From an uncultured Roseibium sp. (lineage in GTDB: Bacteria; Pseudomonadota; Alphaproteobacteria; Rhizobiales; Stappiaceae): a DNA stretch of 64,000 nucleotides. The position numbers and the translations under genes are program-made. The notes under the pieces were generated by a model. That model was not told the origin of the DNA. It made no database searches and worked only from the letters and a program-made list of their open reading frames with translations. The DNA lies in assembly GCF_963675985.1 (NCBI RefSeq), contig NZ_OY780958.1, forward strand, positions 2,232,001 to 2,296,000, given 5' to 3'. Of this stretch, positions 7,988 to 17,200 are shown piece after piece; position 1 is the first letter of the stretch, and every line of letters begins with the position of its first letter.

Positions 7988-8728
7988 AAGGTATTCTTCC
8001 TTTGGTGTTTGGTCTCGGTCCGGTCGTCAGGTTTCCGCGCCGTTCGGATACACCGCGATGATCGCGGTCGGTCCGAATAGCGCGAAATTCGGCCCGAAGG
8101 TTGACGATCTGCGGGCGAATTGCAACCGGCATGTATGCATTTTCGGGTTCGGAGTATGGCTCCGCGGGATCGGTTCAATCCTGATCAAAATTCCAAGCGA
8201 CACCCAAATGCCCTTTAGGCAGACCACTGCGCACCATCGATTTCCGGATTGGGGCAGGAAGGAGATGGTCGACTTACGGTCGTCGATTGGTGGAAGCGGA
8301 CATTTCTCCGTGCTCGTCACGTTGACGCTACCGGCCCTTACCGGTCATTCACTCGCTGATACGCTGCTGCGATGCAACCCGTCGAAACAGCCATTCGTTA
8401 CATCTGCGAAGGCCGATGGCCGCCAGATGCCGACACTGCGGACCTTTCGGACGCTTGACCGAATGGTAGTCACGGCCCTTTGCCGACATTTACCGGCCGA
8501 TATGAAGCTGCGGCGCAGGTCGCCGAAGCCGCCATTCGTTGCGTTTGCGAGGACGGCAAGCCGCCAGATGCTCGCATTGCGGACAAAACAGACCCGGCAT
8601 GATCGATGCCGTGCAGCGTGGTATAGCTATGGGAAGAGCAGCATATAGAGAGAGATCTGGAGATGCGTCCTGACGAATACTGGAAGAATTTCAATCTCGG
8701 CACTGAGCTAGATATTTCCGGTAGATTC
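7988..8728. other. Gene-poor stretch with a degenerate 54-bp direct repeat, left flank of the IS element
   Basis: About 740 bp in which I support no gene; small open frames lack homology features and ribosome sites. It holds the promoter region of the MetE-like gene at its left end. Two 54-bp segments, 8390-8443 and 8531-8584, start with GCCATTCGTT, share CCGCCAGATGC in the middle and end TGCGGAC. By eye 41 of 54 positions agree. They look like decayed copies of an intergenic repeat (GTCCGC-type motif family) also hinted at near 10,003-10,020 and 12,153-12,262. Confidence 0.5.
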
Positions 8729-8791
8729 TGACCTGCCACGGGATTTTTCCTCCACCGTCGATTAGAGTCCGATCCAACTTGAGGACGGACA

Positions 8792-9058
8792 ATGAAGCGA
8801 ACACGTTTCACAGACGAGCAGATCATCGGCATCCTGGCCGAGCACGAGGCAGGCGTGAAGTGCGCGGACCTGTGTCGTAAGCACGGCATGTCGGAAGGGA
8901 CCTTCTACAACTGGAAGGCCAAGTTCGGCGGCTTGACGGTGTCGGAGGCGAAGCGGCTGAAGGCGCTCGAGGATGAGAACGCCAGGCTCAAGAGGCTTCT
9001 GGCCGAGCAGATGCTTGATCTGGCGGCAATGAAGGAGCTGGTATCAAAAAAATGGTGA
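8792..9058 (+). CDS. IS3-family transposase OrfA
   Basis: 88-residue helix-turn-helix protein of the IS3/IS911 type (Tnp_1). MKRTRFTDEQIIGILAEHEAGVKCADLCRKHGMSEGTFYNWKAKFGG is the DNA-binding part. It is followed by the heptad-like stretch RLKALEDENARLKRLLAEQMLDLAAMKELV, a leucine zipper for dimerisation. It ends in TCA AAA AAA TGG TGA; the A7 at 9046-9052 overlaps the orfB start, the classical site for programmed -1 frameshifting that makes the OrfAB transposase. OrfA alone usually regulates transposition. GAGGAC lies just before the ATG. Confidence 0.93.
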   Translation: MKRTRFTDEQIIGILAEHEAGVKCADLCRKHGMSEGTFYNWKAKFGGLTVSEAKRLKALEDENARLKRLLAEQMLDLAAMKELVSKKW

Positions 9059-9981
9059 CGCCTGCCGTGAAGCGCGAGGCGGTCGCGCACCTGAGGTCCC
9101 AGCTCGGGCTCTCGGAACGGCGGGCGTGCCGGATTTCCGGGGCAGATCGCAAGATGGTCCGCTACCAAGCGCAGCGTGCTCCGGATACGGAGCTGCGCGG
9201 TCGGCTGCGGGACTTGGCGAATGAACGTCGCCGGTTTGGCTATCGACGGCTCTTCGTCTTGTTGCGCCGCGAGGGCGAGCCTTCCGGGATCAACCGGATC
9301 TATCGGCTCTACCGCGAGGAAGGGTTGACGGTCCGCAAACGGAAGGCTCGGCGCAAGGCCGTTGGAACACGGGCACCGATCCTGGTCGAGGCACGGCCAA
9401 ATGCGCGCTGGTCGCTCGATTTTGTGCATGATCAGTTCGCCAACGGCCAGCGCTTCCGGGTGCTCAACGTGGTGGACGACGTCACCCGTGAATGTCTCGC
9501 CGCGATCCCGGACACCTCGATCTCGGGGCGCCGTGTCGTGCGTGAACTCACGGCCCTGATCGAGCGCCGCGGGAAGCCCGGAATGATCGTCAGTGACAAC
9601 GGAACCGAACTAACCAGTAACGCCATCCTGCGGTGGTGTTCCGAGCACGGGATCGAATGGCATTACATCGCGCCGGGCAAGCCGATGCAGAACGGCTTCG
9701 TCGAGAGTTTCAATGGGCGGATGCGGGACGAACTGCTCAACGAGACCATGTTCCGCAACCTGGCTCACGCCCGTATCGTGATCGCGGCCTGGGCCGCCGA
9801 CTACAACACCGAACGCCCGCATTCTGCCTTGAACTACCAGACCCCGGCTGACTATGCGCGAACGCTGACCACTGCAATCGCCCGGCCCGCTACGCGAGAT
9901 GAAAACTCCGCGCGTTGGGCGATTGATCAACCTGCGCCGATCGGCGTAAATACCAACCAGGCTCCGGTCGCGGCTGGGTGA
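9052..9981 (+). CDS. IS3-family transposase OrfB, rve integrase core (DDE)
   Basis: 309 residues in the -1 frame relative to OrfA. The N-terminal HTH_21 region (RRFGYRRLFVLLRREG) precedes the RNase-H-like integrase core. The DDE triad is present: Asp in RWSLDFVHD, Asp in GMIVSDNGTELTS, and Glu in NGFVESFNGRMRDE, with the usual N-x-x-RPHSALN tail motif. No stop or frameshift is visible, so the element could be active. The protein is most likely made as an OrfAB fusion by slippage at the A7 run; a separate start at ATG 9052 is also possible. Confidence 0.93.
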   Translation: MVTPAVKREAVAHLRSQLGLSERRACRISGADRKMVRYQAQRAPDTELRGRLRDLANERRRFGYRRLFVLLRREGEPSGINRIYRLYREEGLTVRKRKARRKAVGTRAPILVEARPNARWSLDFVHDQFANGQRFRVLNVVDDVTRECLAAIPDTSISGRRVVRELTALIERRGKPGMIVSDNGTELTSNAILRWCSEHGIEWHYIAPGKPMQNGFVESFNGRMRDELLNETMFRNLAHARIVIAAWAADYNTERPHSALNYQTPADYARTLTTAIARPATRDENSARWAIDQPAPIGVNTNQAPVAAG

Positions 9982-10166
9982 AAGTTCAGTGGCAGGTCAC
10001 GGCAAATGTCCGCTTTGAGCCAAGAAAAACAAATGCTGCGACGTATTCGATTGACTGCCGTCCACCTCTTTTTCCCAGAGCTCTAGGACAGAACAACGTA
10101 TGCTTCCCATGCACTTCGGGAATGTGCTGCATTGTGCGATTAGCTAACTGGGTTTGATTGCATGCA

Positions 10167-11915
10167 CTATTTTGCTTGAGCAGTGCGAAGGACCTTATCC
10201 CTAGCGAAAATGCGTGTCAGTGACATAAAGGCAAAGAAAGCTACTAGGTAAAAGAATACCGAGGTAGGATTCTTGTCCGAGGCAAGGGCCATAAAAGCCA
10301 TAACGGAAATGGAAAGAGCGGCGACCATAACAGCCAAGTACTTTAAGTGCGGCAATTTCACCCGCGCCCCGGCAGCAAAGATGAGTGTGCAATAAACAAA
10401 CAGAGCGAACAGAGATGCCATTGAAGTTTCAAAATTTAGAGTTTTTTCAGCAGTGTCGAAGGTCATGAAGTCGGAAATGTGGATAGAGAACCGGTTGATA
10501 AACACCTCCCCAGAGAGGTCCATCGAAAAGATGGCCCCAGAAAGTACAGAGAAGCAGATAGCATAATTTGAGATTGTCCAAGGCTTTCCCTGCTCGAAAG
10601 TGGACTTTAGTCCGACGGCAAAACGCGATGCGATGCCAAACATCCAACCAACGAGCGGGGCTTGGCCAATAATCTCAAACACCCGCCCTTGAACGCGGCG
10701 TAATGTTACCAGAGATCTACCCGAGAAGACTCCCTGCCACGCACCATAAACTCTGTATTGCAGGTCATGATTGCAAATCCAGATCAGACCGAAAATAGAA
10801 GAAAACTGAGTGACGGTAATCAATATCAGCGCGGCACCAGGAATACCGTCAAGCTTCGGATATTGCCCTTGATAGATCGAATAGATCAAAATCAACTTGG
10901 CTACATCTCGCTGCACGGTTGAATCCGAATTCCTGCCTGCTCGGTGCAACAAAATTGTAACGATGAGAAGTGCCAAGGACTTGCAACTGAGTAGGGTGAC
11001 AGCACCAATCGGAAGATCGAGATGGCTAGCGCTAAGGGCGGTGGCCAAACCCGCAGCGGCTAGTGCTGACTCCCTTCTTATGTTCCAATCCGTCGGAATT
11101 TTTCGCTGTAAATTTATCATCCTGCCTAGGATTTCGCCCTTTGATGCAACGCGAAAAACCAATTGTGCGAGAAGAAAGTAACCAGCGATGAAAAGATAAC
11201 GATAGGCTGCACTAAACTCCAACGCGGATTTCAACAGCAAAGCTAATGCGGCAAGAATGATAATGTCATCAAGGATCATGCGCCGGTTTGTTTCCGGCTT
11301 TCTTGCAATAACTTGGAGCAAGTAGACAGCGGTTAGAAAGGCAATAGCAAGGCCCGTCCACCACAAATGACCGTCACTTGGTTGCTTATGCAAAATCCAT
11401 AAAGACGCGAGCATGGGAAAGGCATAAAGCGCCATGCCGCTGGTATCTTTACGGGCAGAGAGAACGGCGGCGAGTAGCAGCATTAAAGTAAAGATAGTTA
11501 CTTCGATCGACCCTTGGTTTTCAGGTGCGAAATAAGCGACAAAAAGGATGCTTGCCCCTACGGGGGCCATTATGATTGGCCGTGATTTTCCGGACATCAG
11601 CATGATCAGCACTAGACTGGCTACAATGGGGAAAAACAGCCCTTCAGCAACTATGGCAGCGCTGACACTCAGACAAAGGAAGGCCGTCTGTGACGCGTCC
11701 CGTGCTTTCTTGGCTTCCTCGGAAACGATCATGGTCCAAAGTGCGATGAGGCCAGTAGGGATGAGAAAAAGCGGTATCAAAATTTTTTGAGTTTGAGCGA
11801 ACTGGTTCAACAGGATTAACACCACCCCTATGCCCCAGACACCTAAAAAACCGCCCGAGCGCACATAGAGGGCGTCGTCCTTGAAACTGGCGAGAACAGG
11901 TTGTTTGGTTTGCAT
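10167..11915 (-). CDS. Polytopic membrane protein of unknown function, low GC
   Basis: 582 residues, not recognised. Hydrophobic segments run through almost the whole length (at least a dozen by eye). Examples are FLGVWGIGVVLILLNQF, ILIPLFLIPTGLIALWTMIV, AAIVAEGLFFPIVASLVLIMLM, ILVAYF-type segments, and near the end VMVAALSISVMAFMALA and VFFYLVAFFAFMSL. A short N-terminal cytoplasmic tail (MQTKQPVLASFKDDALYVRSGG) precedes the first helix. Only a few soluble loops exist, for example residues about 395-425 and 465-490. Base composition is visibly poorer in GC than all neighbours, and the gene sits alone between the IS element and a repeat-rich gap. Horizontal acquisition is a reasonable inference. 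No catalytic motif is evident; I assign no function. Confidence 0.7.
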   Translation of the reverse strand: MQTKQPVLASFKDDALYVRSGGFLGVWGIGVVLILLNQFAQTQKILIPLFLIPTGLIALWTMIVSEEAKKARDASQTAFLCLSVSAAIVAEGLFFPIVASLVLIMLMSGKSRPIIMAPVGASILFVAYFAPENQGSIEVTIFTLMLLLAAVLSARKDTSGMALYAFPMLASLWILHKQPSDGHLWWTGLAIAFLTAVYLLQVIARKPETNRRMILDDIIILAALALLLKSALEFSAAYRYLFIAGYFLLAQLVFRVASKGEILGRMINLQRKIPTDWNIRRESALAAAGLATALSASHLDLPIGAVTLLSCKSLALLIVTILLHRAGRNSDSTVQRDVAKLILIYSIYQGQYPKLDGIPGAALILITVTQFSSIFGLIWICNHDLQYRVYGAWQGVFSGRSLVTLRRVQGRVFEIIGQAPLVGWMFGIASRFAVGLKSTFEQGKPWTISNYAICFSVLSGAIFSMDLSGEVFINRFSIHISDFMTFDTAEKTLNFETSMASLFALFVYCTLIFAAGARVKLPHLKYLAVMVAALSISVMAFMALASDKNPTSVFFYLVAFFAFMSLTRIFARDKVLRTAQAK

Positions 11916-12432
11916 GTCAATAAGTGTTGCATTGAATAAATTCTAGCGGAAGTTTAGTGGCAAGTTTTTAGTCTGTCGAGGATACCTAACTTAAGATGTG
12001 GTGTCCGTTCCGCCTCTGCAGCGTATTGAGGTCATGGCATTGAAATATTGGAGATCCGAATCGGCTTTCAGGCCTGTCTAACAAGCGGTTGTCGATACAA
12101 ACACTCCAAAATATCCTTTGTTTGCGGCAAGGCAGCCAACCGAGGATCCCGTATCAATGTCCGCTTTTTCCTGCCAACAGTCGTTGGAGCGTCTTCAGCG
12201 AATTCACACTTAGTCCCGTAGAGTCGTCTTTTGAGCAAACTGCAACGAAAGTCCGCTTCCCGCCCTCTATTCACCTTCGCCCGTTGTGCAACGAACGGCA
12301 GCTTTGCAGATCGGGCCTGAATCCAGCGAACGACCGAATTGGGGGTGCAAGGCGGTCGTTTCAGCGAAGTCTATTCGATTGCGGATTTGGACCGAAAGCA
12401 CTCCGAGAGGGTGAGTCTAGAGACCCAGCCCC
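11916..12432. other. Repeat-bearing gap right of the low-GC gene
   Basis: 517 bp without a supportable gene. It contains AATGTCCGCTTT-like motifs at about 12,153 and 12,250, matching AAATGTCCGCTTTGAGCC right of the IS (10,004-10,021). An 8-bp perfect inverted repeat AACGACCG / CGGTCGTT lies at 12,329-12,336 and 12,353-12,360. The same kind of degenerate sequence lies on both sides of the low-GC gene, which supports the view that this whole stretch is an insertion-prone intergenic site. Confidence 0.4.
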
Positions 12433-13023
12433 TCACCTTCCCGCCAGCCGATCCACCAGGAAATCCATCTCCACCGGCAGCGTGTCTTGCGACAACCCGA
12501 CGAAGCGGGCCTCGAGGCTGATGGTGACCAGGCCGTGGACGGCGGCGAAGCAGGTTCTGGTGCGGGCGGCCAGGGCGGCGGCGTCCATGCCGGGCTCCAG
12601 CGTCTGGATCTCCCGGCCGATGAAGGAAAGCAGCGCGATGTTTTGCTGGCGGTGGTCGTCCGGAATGTCCTTGCCATCGGCCAGGTGATGGTCAAACAGG
12701 CCGCGCCACAGGGTCACGTTTTTGCGTGCGAACTCCAGATAGGCATGGGCGAGCGCCTTCAGGCGGGCCACCGGGTCCTCTAAGCCCTCTGTTGCCGCCG
12801 TCATGGTGTCATGAATGCGGGACAGGGTGATCGCGTTCACCGCGATGATCAGCGCGTCGATATCGGCATAGTGCTTGTAGACGGAGCCGACCGAATAGCC
12901 GGCCTTTGCCGCGACGGCGCGAATCTGGACCGCGTTCAGACCGCCCTCCTCCATCAGCGCGATGGCGGCCTCCAGGATGCGCCGGTGGGTTTCCTCGCTC
13001 TTGGCCTTCTGCACGCCCGCCAT
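12433..13023 (-). CDS. TetR/AcrR family regulator of the PspA-YiaAB-Aas cluster
   Basis: 196-residue TetR repressor. HTH at residues about 8-55: ETHRRILEAAIALMEEGGLNAVQIRAVAAKAGYSVGSVYKHYADIDALI, with the recognition helix SVGSVYKHY. The C-terminal domain has HAYLEFARKNVTLWRGLFDHHL, like TetR_C_13-type regulators. The start at 13,023 (MAGVQKAKSEETHRR) is preferred over 13,053 because GGAG precedes it at normal spacing and it lies outside the operator. It is divergent from pspA, with two identical-type 13-bp palindromes in the 108-bp gap, so it very likely represses itself and the pspA cluster. The inducer may be a lipid-like or membrane-active compound; that is inference. Confidence 0.87.
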   Translation of the reverse strand: MAGVQKAKSEETHRRILEAAIALMEEGGLNAVQIRAVAAKAGYSVGSVYKHYADIDALIIAVNAITLSRIHDTMTAATEGLEDPVARLKALAHAYLEFARKNVTLWRGLFDHHLADGKDIPDDHRQQNIALLSFIGREIQTLEPGMDAAALAARTRTCFAAVHGLVTISLEARFVGLSQDTLPVEMDFLVDRLAGR

Positions 13024-13046
13024 TAACCAGTCTCCGATCAAAATAT

Positions 13047-13116
13047 TGAACATCGTTCACTTTCCTCTTGACCTTGGAGGAAACCCATGGTTTTGTCAAA
13101 TGGTGAACATTGTTCA
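13047..13116. promoter_or_regulatory. Twin TetR operators in the TetR/pspA divergent promoter
   Basis: TGAACATCGTTCA at 13,047-13,059 and TGAACATTGTTCA at 13,104-13,116. Both have perfect 5-bp arms (TGAAC/GTTCA) with a 3-base centre, 57 bases centre to centre. The first is 24 bases before the TetR start codon, the second 16 bases before the pspA start codon. Each therefore sits over the transcription or translation start of one gene, as expected for a self-regulated TetR switch. Confidence 0.75.
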
Positions 13117-13131
13117 TCTTTTGGAGGTTCC

Positions 13132-13839
13132 ATGATCGACAGACTGATATCGACGCTGAAGGCTCTGATGAACGGAGACCGAGAAACAACTTGGGAGCAA
13201 GCCGGGGAGCGCAACGACCTTGCCCTGCTTTCCGCACAGATCCGCGACGCGGGCGCTGCCGTCCGTGCTGCCAGAAAGGCCGTTGCGCTGGCCAAGGCGC
13301 AGAACGAACAGGACCGCAGGCGCATCGGCACCGTTGCCACCGCCATCGCGGACCTTGAAACCCGCGCGAAGGCGGCCCTTGCCAAGGGGGCCGAGCCCCT
13401 TGCCCGGGACGCAGCCGAAGCCATCGCCGTTCTGGAAGATGAGCACGCTGCCTTGAGCGCAGCCGTAACGGCCTTCGAAGCCGACATCGCCGTCCTGACC
13501 GACAACCTGCGCCGGGCCGAGGCCCGCCTGCGCGAATTGGAGCGCGGCCAAAGGGTGGCGAACGTCCGCGAACATGTGCGCACCGCCGGCACGCTCGGCG
13601 CTGCTGTCCGGCAGTCGTCACTGACGGACGCCGAAGACACCCTCATCCGCATCCGCGACCGCCAGGAGCGCGGGATGCTGGCAGACGAGGCGCTGTCCTC
13701 GCTTACCGCCCTCGACCGGCCGCAGGAGCTTGTCTCCCGGCTGGCGGAGGCCGGCTGCGGTGCGCCGGTGCGCTCCTCGGCCGACGCGGTCTTGGACCGG
13801 CTGAAATCTTCCGGCCCGATCCTGATCGCAAAATCCTGA
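13132..13839 (+). CDS. pspA: PspA/IM30 family membrane-stress protein
   Basis: 235 residues, predicted to be almost entirely alpha-helical coiled coil, as in PspA/IM30/Vipp1. The amphipathic N-terminus is MIDRLISTLKALMNGDRE. Long charged heptads follow (AAVRAARKAVALAKAQNEQDRRRIGTV, LEDEHAALSAAVTAFEADIAVLTDNLRRAEARLRELERGQ). GGAGG precedes ATG 13,132; an in-frame ATG at 13,087 lies before the operator and is rejected. PspA-type proteins bind and stabilise stressed inner membrane and are ESCRT-III relatives. No pspB/C/F genes are nearby; a TetR repressor replaces the usual PspF control. It is first of three co-directional genes with YiaAB and Aas. Confidence 0.82.
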   Translation: MIDRLISTLKALMNGDRETTWEQAGERNDLALLSAQIRDAGAAVRAARKAVALAKAQNEQDRRRIGTVATAIADLETRAKAALAKGAEPLARDAAEAIAVLEDEHAALSAAVTAFEADIAVLTDNLRRAEARLRELERGQRVANVREHVRTAGTLGAAVRQSSLTDAEDTLIRIRDRQERGMLADEALSSLTALDRPQELVSRLAEAGCGAPVRSSADAVLDRLKSSGPILIAKS

Positions 13840-13876
13840 CCCTTTTAGACCCTGACACCTGAGAAGGAGACATCCC

Positions 13877-14158
13877 ATGCAAGACCCCGCAACCAAGCAT
13901 TCGCATCCCTGGACCCTGTTCACCATGATCAGCTTCGGCGTTTCCGCCGCGATGATGGCCATCGGCATCTTCAACCTGGAGGCCAGCTTCGCCGCCAAGG
14001 GCTTCTACGCCATGGCCGCATTCATGCTGGTGCATTCCTCCGTCTCACTGACCAAGACGCTGCGCGACCGGGAAGAAGCGGTGAAATTCCACAATCGGAT
14101 CGAGGATGCCCGGACCGAAAAGCTGCTGATGGATGTCGGCACATCGAACAAGGTCTGA
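13877..14158 (+). CDS. YiaA/YiaB family small inner-membrane protein
   Basis: 93 residues with two membrane helices: WTLFTMISFGVSAAMMAIGIFNL (about 13-35) and FAAKGFYAMAAFMLVHSSVSL (about 39-60). The short cytoplasmic tail is LRDREEAVKFHNRIEDARTEKLL. The two-helix pattern with the central G-x-x-x-L-E-A-x-x-A-x-K-G turn is the YiaAB signature. GAAGGAGA precedes the ATG. YiaAB proteins are found beside pspA-like genes in several bacteria, but their role is unknown; envelope stress is the usual guess. It lies 37 bp after pspA and 123 bp before aas. Confidence 0.82.
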   Translation: MQDPATKHSHPWTLFTMISFGVSAAMMAIGIFNLEASFAAKGFYAMAAFMLVHSSVSLTKTLRDREEAVKFHNRIEDARTEKLLMDVGTSNKV

Positions 14159-14281
14159 CATCAACCAGAAGTAAACAACCCGGCTGCTAGCCTCCATTTC
14201 TCGCAGTCTCTGCGTCCTGCCCTGAGACAGGGTGTAACAAGAAACGCAGGCTAGCGGCCCGGCCCCGGCAAAGAGGACACC

Positions 14282-17200
14282 ATGACCAACTCGCTGATGA
14301 CATCGAAGCGCTTCGCGCCGCTGTTCTGGACCCAGTTCCTGTCCGCGTTCAACGATAACTTTCTGAAGAACGCGCTGGTGTTCCTGATCCTGTTCCAGGT
14401 GGCGGACGGCTCCGCGGCCCTGATCTCACTCGCAGGCGCTGTCTTCATTTCGCCGTTCCTGTTTCTCTCCGCGCTCGGCGGCCAGATCGCCGACCGGTGC
14501 GACAAAGCCTCCGTCGCGCGCAAGCTGAAACTCGCCGAGATCGGCGGCGCCGTCCTCGCGGTCACCGGCATGGCGCTTCAGTCGATCCCCGTCCTGTTTG
14601 CCGCCCTGTTCGTCTTCGGTACGGTCTCCGCCCTGTTCAGCCCGGTGAAATACGGCATCCTGCCCGATCACCTGGAGCCGGAAGAATTGCCGCGGGCGAA
14701 CGCCTGGATCGAGGCGGGTACCTTCCTCTCCATCCTTGGCGGTACCATTTCCGCCGGTCTTCTGTTCGCCCAGGGCGGCGTTGCGCTGACCTTTGCTCCG
14801 ATCATGCTGGCACTTGCCGTCGGCTGCTATCTCGTCAGCTGCAAGATCCCTTCCACGCGCATCGCAGCACCTGATCTGCAGGCCGACTGGAACGTGCTGA
14901 AATCCACCTGGGACATCCTGGCCGATCTCGTCCGCGACCGCCGCCTGTTCAAGGTCGCGCTGATGAGCTCCTGGTTCTGGCTGGTCGGCGCCATCGTCAT
15001 GTCCGTGCTGCCGGTGATCGTGAAGGACGTCATGGGTGGCGGGGAAACCGCGGTCACCTTCTTCCTGACCGTCTTCGCCGTTTCCATCGGCATCGGCTCG
15101 GCGATTGCCGCCTGGTTCTGCGCCGGCCGCGTGGTACTGCTGCCGGCCGTCTTCGGCACCGTGCTCATGACCGGCTTCTGCCTGGACATTCACTTCGCCC
15201 TCGACGGCTTCGCGATAACTGCCGCCTCCGGTTCGCTCAAGGATTTCGTCGCGCAGCCCGGTGTCGTCCGCACCGCCATCGACATGGCCGGCCTTGCGAT
15301 TGCCGGCGCCATGCTGGTGGTTCCGACCTTCACCGCTCTGCAGACCTGGGCCAACCCCGAACACCGCGCCCGCACCATCGCCGGGGCCAATGCGCTGGGT
15401 GCCGCCGTCATGGTGGCAGGTGGCGTTGCGCTGGCCGGGGCCCAGAAGATCGGCCTCGGCGTCAGCGACGTCATGCTGATCCTGGCCGGACTGAACGGTG
15501 TTGCCGCGGTCGTCATGTTCAAGACCCTGCCGACCGATCCGTTCCGCGATCTGGTCTCCATCATCTACCGGGCCTTCTTCCGTATGGAGGTGAAGGGGCT
15601 GGAGAACCTGGAAAAGGCCGGTGAGGCTCCGATCCTGGCGCTGAACCACGTCAGCTACCTGGACGCGGCGCTGGCGCTGACCCTGACCGACAAGGCGCCG
15701 ACCTTCGCGATCGACTTTCACGTGGCCCAGCGCCCCTGGATCAAGCCGTTCCTGAAGCTCGCCAATGCGCTTCCGGTCAACCCGGCCAAGCCTATGGCGA
15801 CCCGCTCCCTTATCAAGGTGGTGAACTCCGGCGAGCCGATGGCGATCTTCCCGGAAGGCCGGATCACCGTCACAGGCAGCCTGATGAAGGTCTATGACGG
15901 CGCCGCCATGGTGGCAGACAAGACCGGCGCCAAGATCGTGCCGATCCGCATCGACGGCCTGGAAAAGACGCCGTTCTCCTACCTGAACCCGAACCAGATC
16001 CGCAAGCGACTGTTCCCGAAAGTGAAAGTGACCGTGATGGAACCGCAGGACCTGACCGTGGCGGAAGAGCTGAAGGGCCGCAAGCGCCGTTCTGCCGCCG
16101 GCGCCAAGCTCTATGAGATCATGTCCGACCTGATCTTCCAGACCAGCCTGTCGTCCGACCAGACCATCGTCGAAAAGGTGATCGCGACGGCCAAGGAACG
16201 CGGCCTGTCGGAAACGGCCGTGGAGGATCCGGTTTCCGGTCATCTGACCTATGGCAAGCTTCTGACCGGCACCGCGGTTCTGGCCCGCAAGCTCGCCAAA
16301 CTCACCGGCGAGGATGAAACCGTCGGCGTGATGCTGCCCAATGCCAATGGCACGGTGGTGACCACGCTCGCCCTGATGTCGGCGGGCAAGGTTCCCGCGA
16401 TGATCAACTTCACCTCCGGCGCGCGCAACGTGATTTCCGCCTGCCGCACGGCCAAGGTGAGCAAGGTGCTGACGTCACGCGCCTTCATCACCCAGGCCAA
16501 GCTGGACGCGCTGGTGGAGGAAGTCGGCAAAGAGATCGAGTTCATCTGGCTGGACGACGTCCGCAAGGAAATCGGCATGGCCGACAAGATCGCCGGCCGG
16601 TTGACCCGCATGCATCCGTTCGTCAAGCGGACCGCCGATGACGTCGCCGTGGTGATGTTCACCTCCGGTTCGGAAGGCCAGCCCAAGGGCGTGGTCCTGA
16701 GCCACCGGAACGTGCTGGCCAATGCCACCCAAGCGGCGGCGCGCATCGACTTCACGCCGAGCGACAAGCTCTTCAACGTGCTGCCGATGTTCCATTCCTT
16801 CGGCCTGACGGCGGGTACGATCCTGCCGCTGGTTTCCGGCGTGCCGACCTATCTCTACCCGTCGCCCCTGCACTACCGCATCGTTCCGGAGCTGATCTAT
16901 TCCTCCAACGCTACGATCCTGTTCGGCACGGACACGTTCCTGAACGGCTATGCCCGCGTGGCCCATCCTTACGACTTCCGCTCCCTGCGCTACTGTTTTG
17001 CAGGTGCGGAGCCGGTGAAGCCCTCCACGCGCCAGACCTATATGGAACGCTTCGGACTGCGTATCCTGGAAGGCTACGGCGTCACCGAGGCCGCCCCTGT
17101 GATCGCGATCAACACGCCGATGTACAACAAGGCCGGCTCCGTCGGGAAGCTGATGCCGGGCATGACCGCGCGCCTTGAGACCGTACCGGGCGTCGATGCC

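Larger units (their letters stand above)
8729..9999 (+). mobile_element. IS3-family insertion sequence, 1,271 bp, apparently complete
   Basis: Ends carry terminal inverted repeats: TGACCTGCCAC at 8729-8739 and its exact complement GTGGCAGGTCA at 9989-9999, with weaker matching continuing inward for about a dozen bases. Inside are overlapping orfA (8792-9058) and orfB (9052-9981) joined by an A7 slippery run (9046-9052). No target-site duplication is visible: the flanks are ATTC on the left and CGGC on the right. So the copy may be old, or its flanks may have been rearranged. Confidence 0.9.

Noticed and set aside
7988..8728. Small open frames left of the IS element (for example 8,027-8,320 minus)
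   Set aside because: No ribosome site, no family features, and the region consists of degenerate repeats.
14426..16243. 605-codon antisense frame inside aas
   Set aside because: Overlaps the well-supported three-domain Aas and encodes a low-complexity His/Gly/Asp-rich translation typical of GC-rich shadow frames.
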